Positions 61,858-64,000 of a stretch of DNA of 64,000 nt are shown piece by piece (positions within the stretch are counted from its first letter, which is position 1; every line of letters starts with the position of its first letter). Under the pieces are notes generated by a model. That model saw nothing but the letters and a program-made list of their open reading frames with translations. It ran no database searches and had not been told where the DNA came from. The position numbers and the translations under genes were made by a program. The DNA comes from Conexibacter sp. S30A1 (GTDB lineage: Bacteria > Actinomycetota > Thermoleophilia > Solirubrobacterales > Solirubrobacteraceae): assembly GCF_023330665.1 (NCBI RefSeq), contig NZ_CP097127.1, positions 930,001 through 994,000 of the forward strand. Direction: 5' to 3'.

Positions 61858-62445
61858 CTACTTGACGACCTTGAGCAGGTCGACGTCGAAGATCAGCGTG
61901 GAGTTCGGCGGGATCGTCGAGCCGCTGCCTGCCTTGCCGTAGGCGAGCGCCGGCGGGATGATCAGTTCGCGTCTGCCGCCCACCTTCATGCCCACAAGCC
62001 CCTTGACCCAGCCAGGAATAACCGAGCCGGTGCTGAGCGGGAAGGAGATCGCCTTGCCGGGCGTGTCGCGCCAGGAGGCGTCGAAGATCTTGCCGTTCTT
62101 GTAGAGGACGCCGACGTAGTTGACGTAGACCGTGTCCCCGTCCTTGGCGGTTGCGCCGGTGCCGGTGATCAGGTTGCGGATCTCCAGCTTCTTTGGCGGC
62201 GGTCCGGACGGAACCTTGATCACCGGCTCCTTGGAGAGCGGGCCGGTCTTGGGGGTCGTCACCGTCAGCGCCGTGGGCGTCGTCGTGGTGGCCGCGGTGG
62301 GCGGCGCCTTGAGCGTCGTCGATGTGGGCCCACCGCTCGGTGCGAGCATGACGCCGGCGGCGCGCGTGCTGCTCGAGCCGCAGGCCGACACGCCCAGGCC
62401 GATGCCCGCGGCTGCGATCAACGCTGTCAGCGACTTGAAGTTCAT
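61858..62445 (-). CDS. Lipoprotein FKBP-type peptidyl-prolyl isomerase
   Basis: 195 aa. Signal with lipobox VSAC (lipidated C22), a Thr/Pro/Ala spacer (about 28-85), then an FKBP domain: VYVNYVGVLYKNGKIFDASW, VIPGWVKGLVGMKVGGRRELIIPPALAYG, IPPNSTLIFDVDLLKV. Active-site aromatic residues are kept. It should fold exported proteins at the membrane outer face. ATG 62445 chosen for the signal peptide; TACGCT lies 9 nt ahead. Confidence 0.93.
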   Translation of the reverse strand: MNFKSLTALIAAAGIGLGVSACGSSSTRAAGVMLAPSGGPTSTTLKAPPTAATTTTPTALTVTTPKTGPLSKEPVIKVPSGPPPKKLEIRNLITGTGATAKDGDTVYVNYVGVLYKNGKIFDASWRDTPGKAISFPLSTGSVIPGWVKGLVGMKVGGRRELIIPPALAYGKAGSGSTIPPNSTLIFDVDLLKVVK

Positions 62446-62454
62446 CGGGGTGCG

Positions 62455-62460
62455 AGCGTA
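62455..62460 (-). promoter_or_regulatory. -10 box of the FKBP gene
   Basis: TACGCT ends 9 nt before the ATG, in the short gap after yebC. Confidence 0.4.
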
Positions 62461-62488
62461 GCGGGAGCGAGACGCAGGCGCGTCGCGC

Positions 62489-63238
62489 TCACCCCGCGAT
62501 CCGCTCAAGGACATCGGCGTCCACGTCGTAGTTGGCGTGCACAGCCCCGATGTCATCGGACTCCTCGAGCGCGTCGATGAGTTTCATAAGTTTCGCCGCG
62601 TCCTCCTCCGCGAGCGGTACCCGGGACTTGGGGCGCTGCGTCACATCTGCGCCCTCGATCTCAACGCCGGCGGCTACCAGCGCCTCCTGGACCACGCCCA
62701 GCTCGCCGGGGGCAGTGATGATCTCGTACACATCGTCGTCCATCACGATGTCCTGCGCGCCGGCGTCGATCGCGACGATCAGATCGTCCTCGTCGTAGCG
62801 CTCGCCATCAACCACGATCACCCCCTGCTTTTCAAACAGGTAGGCGACCGACCCGGGCTCGCCGAGCGACCCGCCGTGCTTGCCCATGATGTGGCGCACG
62901 TCCGCGGCCGTGCGGTTGCGGTTGTCGGTGAGCGCCTCGATCAGCATCGCCACGCCGCCCGGGCCGTAGCCCTCGTAGAGCACGGTCTCCCAGCTCTCGG
63001 CGTCAGCGCCGGCCCCGGTCCCCTTGACGATGGCCCGCTCGATGTTGTCCTTCGGCATCGAGGCGTCCCGTGCCTTCTGCACGGCGAGCGCCAGTGCCGC
63101 GTTGCCGGCGGGGTCACCGCCACCCTCCTTGGCCGCGACCGTGATCGCCCGCGCGAGCTTGGTGAAATGCTGGCCGCGACGCGCGTCGACGACCGCCTTC
63201 TTGTGCTTGATGGAAGCCCATTTGGAATGCCCTGACAT
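62489..63238 (-). CDS. yebC: YebC/PmpR family protein
   Basis: 249 aa, full length, starting MSGHSKWASIKHKKAVVDARRG with RKIFTKLARAI replaced by QHFTKLARAI; the ALAVQKARDASMPKDNIERAI and YEGYGPGGVAMLIEALTDNRNRT segments are diagnostic. Recent work on the family links it to translation of proline-rich stretches; older work to transcription control. Close to ruvCAB as in many bacteria. TAGACT lies 8 nt before the ATG. Confidence 0.96.
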   Translation of the reverse strand: MSGHSKWASIKHKKAVVDARRGQHFTKLARAITVAAKEGGGDPAGNAALALAVQKARDASMPKDNIERAIVKGTGAGADAESWETVLYEGYGPGGVAMLIEALTDNRNRTAADVRHIMGKHGGSLGEPGSVAYLFEKQGVIVVDGERYDEDDLIVAIDAGAQDIVMDDDVYEIITAPGELGVVQEALVAAGVEIEGADVTQRPKSRVPLAEEDAAKLMKLIDALEESDDIGAVHANYDVDADVLERIAG

Positions 63239-63246
63239 GAGGATCT

Positions 63247-63252
63247 AGTCTA
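63247..63252 (-). promoter_or_regulatory. -10 box of yebC, leaderless arrangement
   Basis: TAGACT ends 8 nt before the yebC ATG. Confidence 0.45.
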
Positions 63253-63365
63253 CGTCGCAGAGTCCATTTTCAGCCTCGCGCGAGCTTCCGGCCTCCGGCG
63301 CGGTGGTGCGGCGGGCGCAGCGACGCCGATGGACAGCCGCGAGCATGGCCGACCAGTCCGCTGGA

Positions 63366-63371
63366 TAGGAT
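63366..63371 (+). promoter_or_regulatory. -10 box of the phosphohexomutase gene, leaderless arrangement
   Basis: TAGGAT ends 8 nt before the ATG at 63380. Confidence 0.45.
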
Positions 63372-63379
63372 CAGGGGCG

Positions 63380-64000
63380 ATGAACCTCTCTCCCTCGATC
63401 TTCAAGGCCTACGACATCCGCGGCATCCACGGCAGCGACCTGGACGAAGAAGGGGCGCGGCTGATCGGGCGCGCCTTCGCACGTGTGATCGCCGCGATGG
63501 AGCAGCGCCCCACCAGCCAACTGAACCTGGCGCTCGGGCGTGACATGCGCCTCAGCGCGCCGGCAATGGCGGCCGCCTACGGCGAGGGCATGGCGGCCGA
63601 GGGCGCACATGTGATCGACGCCGGCCAGATCGGCACCGAGATGCTCTACTTCCTGGTCGGCTCTCGCGACCTGGATGGCGGCCTGATGTGCACCGCCTCG
63701 CACAACCCCAAGGCCTACACGGGCGCGAAGCTCGTCCGGCGCGGAGCGGTCGCCCTCTCGGGCGACGAGGGCATCCGCGAGATCCGCGAACTCACCGCCG
63801 CGGGGCTGGGCCCACCGCCGGGTGGCGGCAGCGTCGAGCAGGTCGAGATCTCAGGCGAGTTCCAGCGGCACGTGCTCGGCTTCATCGACCCCAAGCAGGT
63901 GCGGCCGCTGAAGGTCGTGGTGGACGGCGGTAACGGTATGGCCGGCCCGATGGTGGGCCCGCTGCTCGAGCAGCTCGGCCTTCAGCTGAGCACCTTCTAC
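63380..64000 (+). CDS. Phosphomannomutase/phosphoglucomutase, C-terminus cut by window edge
   Basis: 207 codons present. Starts SIFKAYDIRGIHGSDLDEEGA, with LALGRDMRLSAPAMAAA and the phosphoserine loop CTASHNPKAYTGAK, then VVVDGGNGMAGP of domain 2. Interconverts mannose- or glucose-6-phosphate and the 1-phosphates for GDP-mannose or glucan synthesis. Which sugar is preferred cannot be told from this part. Divergent from yebC with a 141-bp shared promoter region. Confidence 0.93.
   Translation, partial: MNLSPSIFKAYDIRGIHGSDLDEEGARLIGRAFARVIAAMEQRPTSQLNLALGRDMRLSAPAMAAAYGEGMAAEGAHVIDAGQIGTEMLYFLVGSRDLDGGLMCTASHNPKAYTGAKLVRRGAVALSGDEGIREIRELTAAGLGPPPGGGSVEQVEISGEFQRHVLGFIDPKQVRPLKVVVDGGNGMAGPMVGPLLEQLGLQLSTFY

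Overview
The window is 64 kb of high-GC bacterial chromosome, almost certainly from an Actinomycetota. The best fit is the Thermoleophilia/Solirubrobacterales branch, but that is inferred from protein style and no taxonomic marker gene is present. Supporting signs are an mIHF-type integration host factor next to gmk, an F420-type LLM oxidoreductase, rpoZ with gmk and coaBC, a fused SecDF, many GTG/TTG starts, and many genes whose start codon lies only 6-9 nt after a TAnnnT box (leaderless-type promoters).

Region 1 (1-24,700) is core housekeeping, nearly all on the minus strand. In transcription order it holds a pyrimidine operon (rnz, pyrR, pyrB, pyrC, carA, carB, with a PyrR-binding RNA motif just before pyrR), then mihF-gmk-rpoZ-coaBC-TPR. 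A translation/RNA operon follows (rimP-nusA-infB-rbfA-nrnA-like-truB-ribF-rpsO-peroxiredoxin) behind a structured attenuator-like leader, then pnp and an M16 peptidase cut by the window edge. Many junctions overlap by 1-4 nt (ATGA, GTGA, TGATG).

Region 2 (24,714-40,031) is a 15.2-kb integrated element in the 3' half of a tRNA-Arg(CCG) gene. It is bounded by two identical 44-bp copies of the tRNA 3' end. It carries a tyrosine integrase beside attL, arm-type repeats at both ends, a replication module (RepA-like ATPase, iteron-like repeats, winged-helix and excisionase-like proteins), an XRE repressor facing a divergent wHTH gene, an HK97-fold major capsid protein, several small unassigned proteins, a DUF5678-like/retropepsin-like protease pair, and one IS. 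No large terminase, portal or tail gene is seen, so it looks like a capsid-encoding phage satellite (phiRv1/cf-PICI-like in layout) or a reduced prophage.

Region 3 (40,031-64,000) returns to the chromosome. It contains a frameshifted SDR, an HD-GYP protein, a secreted protein, msrA, a HAD hydrolase, thrC under a SAM-I riboswitch, a diacylglycerol-kinase-like enzyme, a replication-relaxation/TraG-like ATPase pair, rel and recJ, fused secDF, a Zn-ribbon/PAS protein, ruvCAB, an AbiEi/DUF559-like gene broken by one in-frame stop, an FKBP lipoprotein, yebC, and the start of a phosphomannomutase/phosphoglucomutase.

The points most worth a second look are the satellite-like element with its iterons and protease pair, the three RNA regulators (SAM-I/thrC, PyrR/pyrR, rimP leader), the Cys/His cluster at the C-terminus of NusA, and the leaderless promoters shared by element and host.
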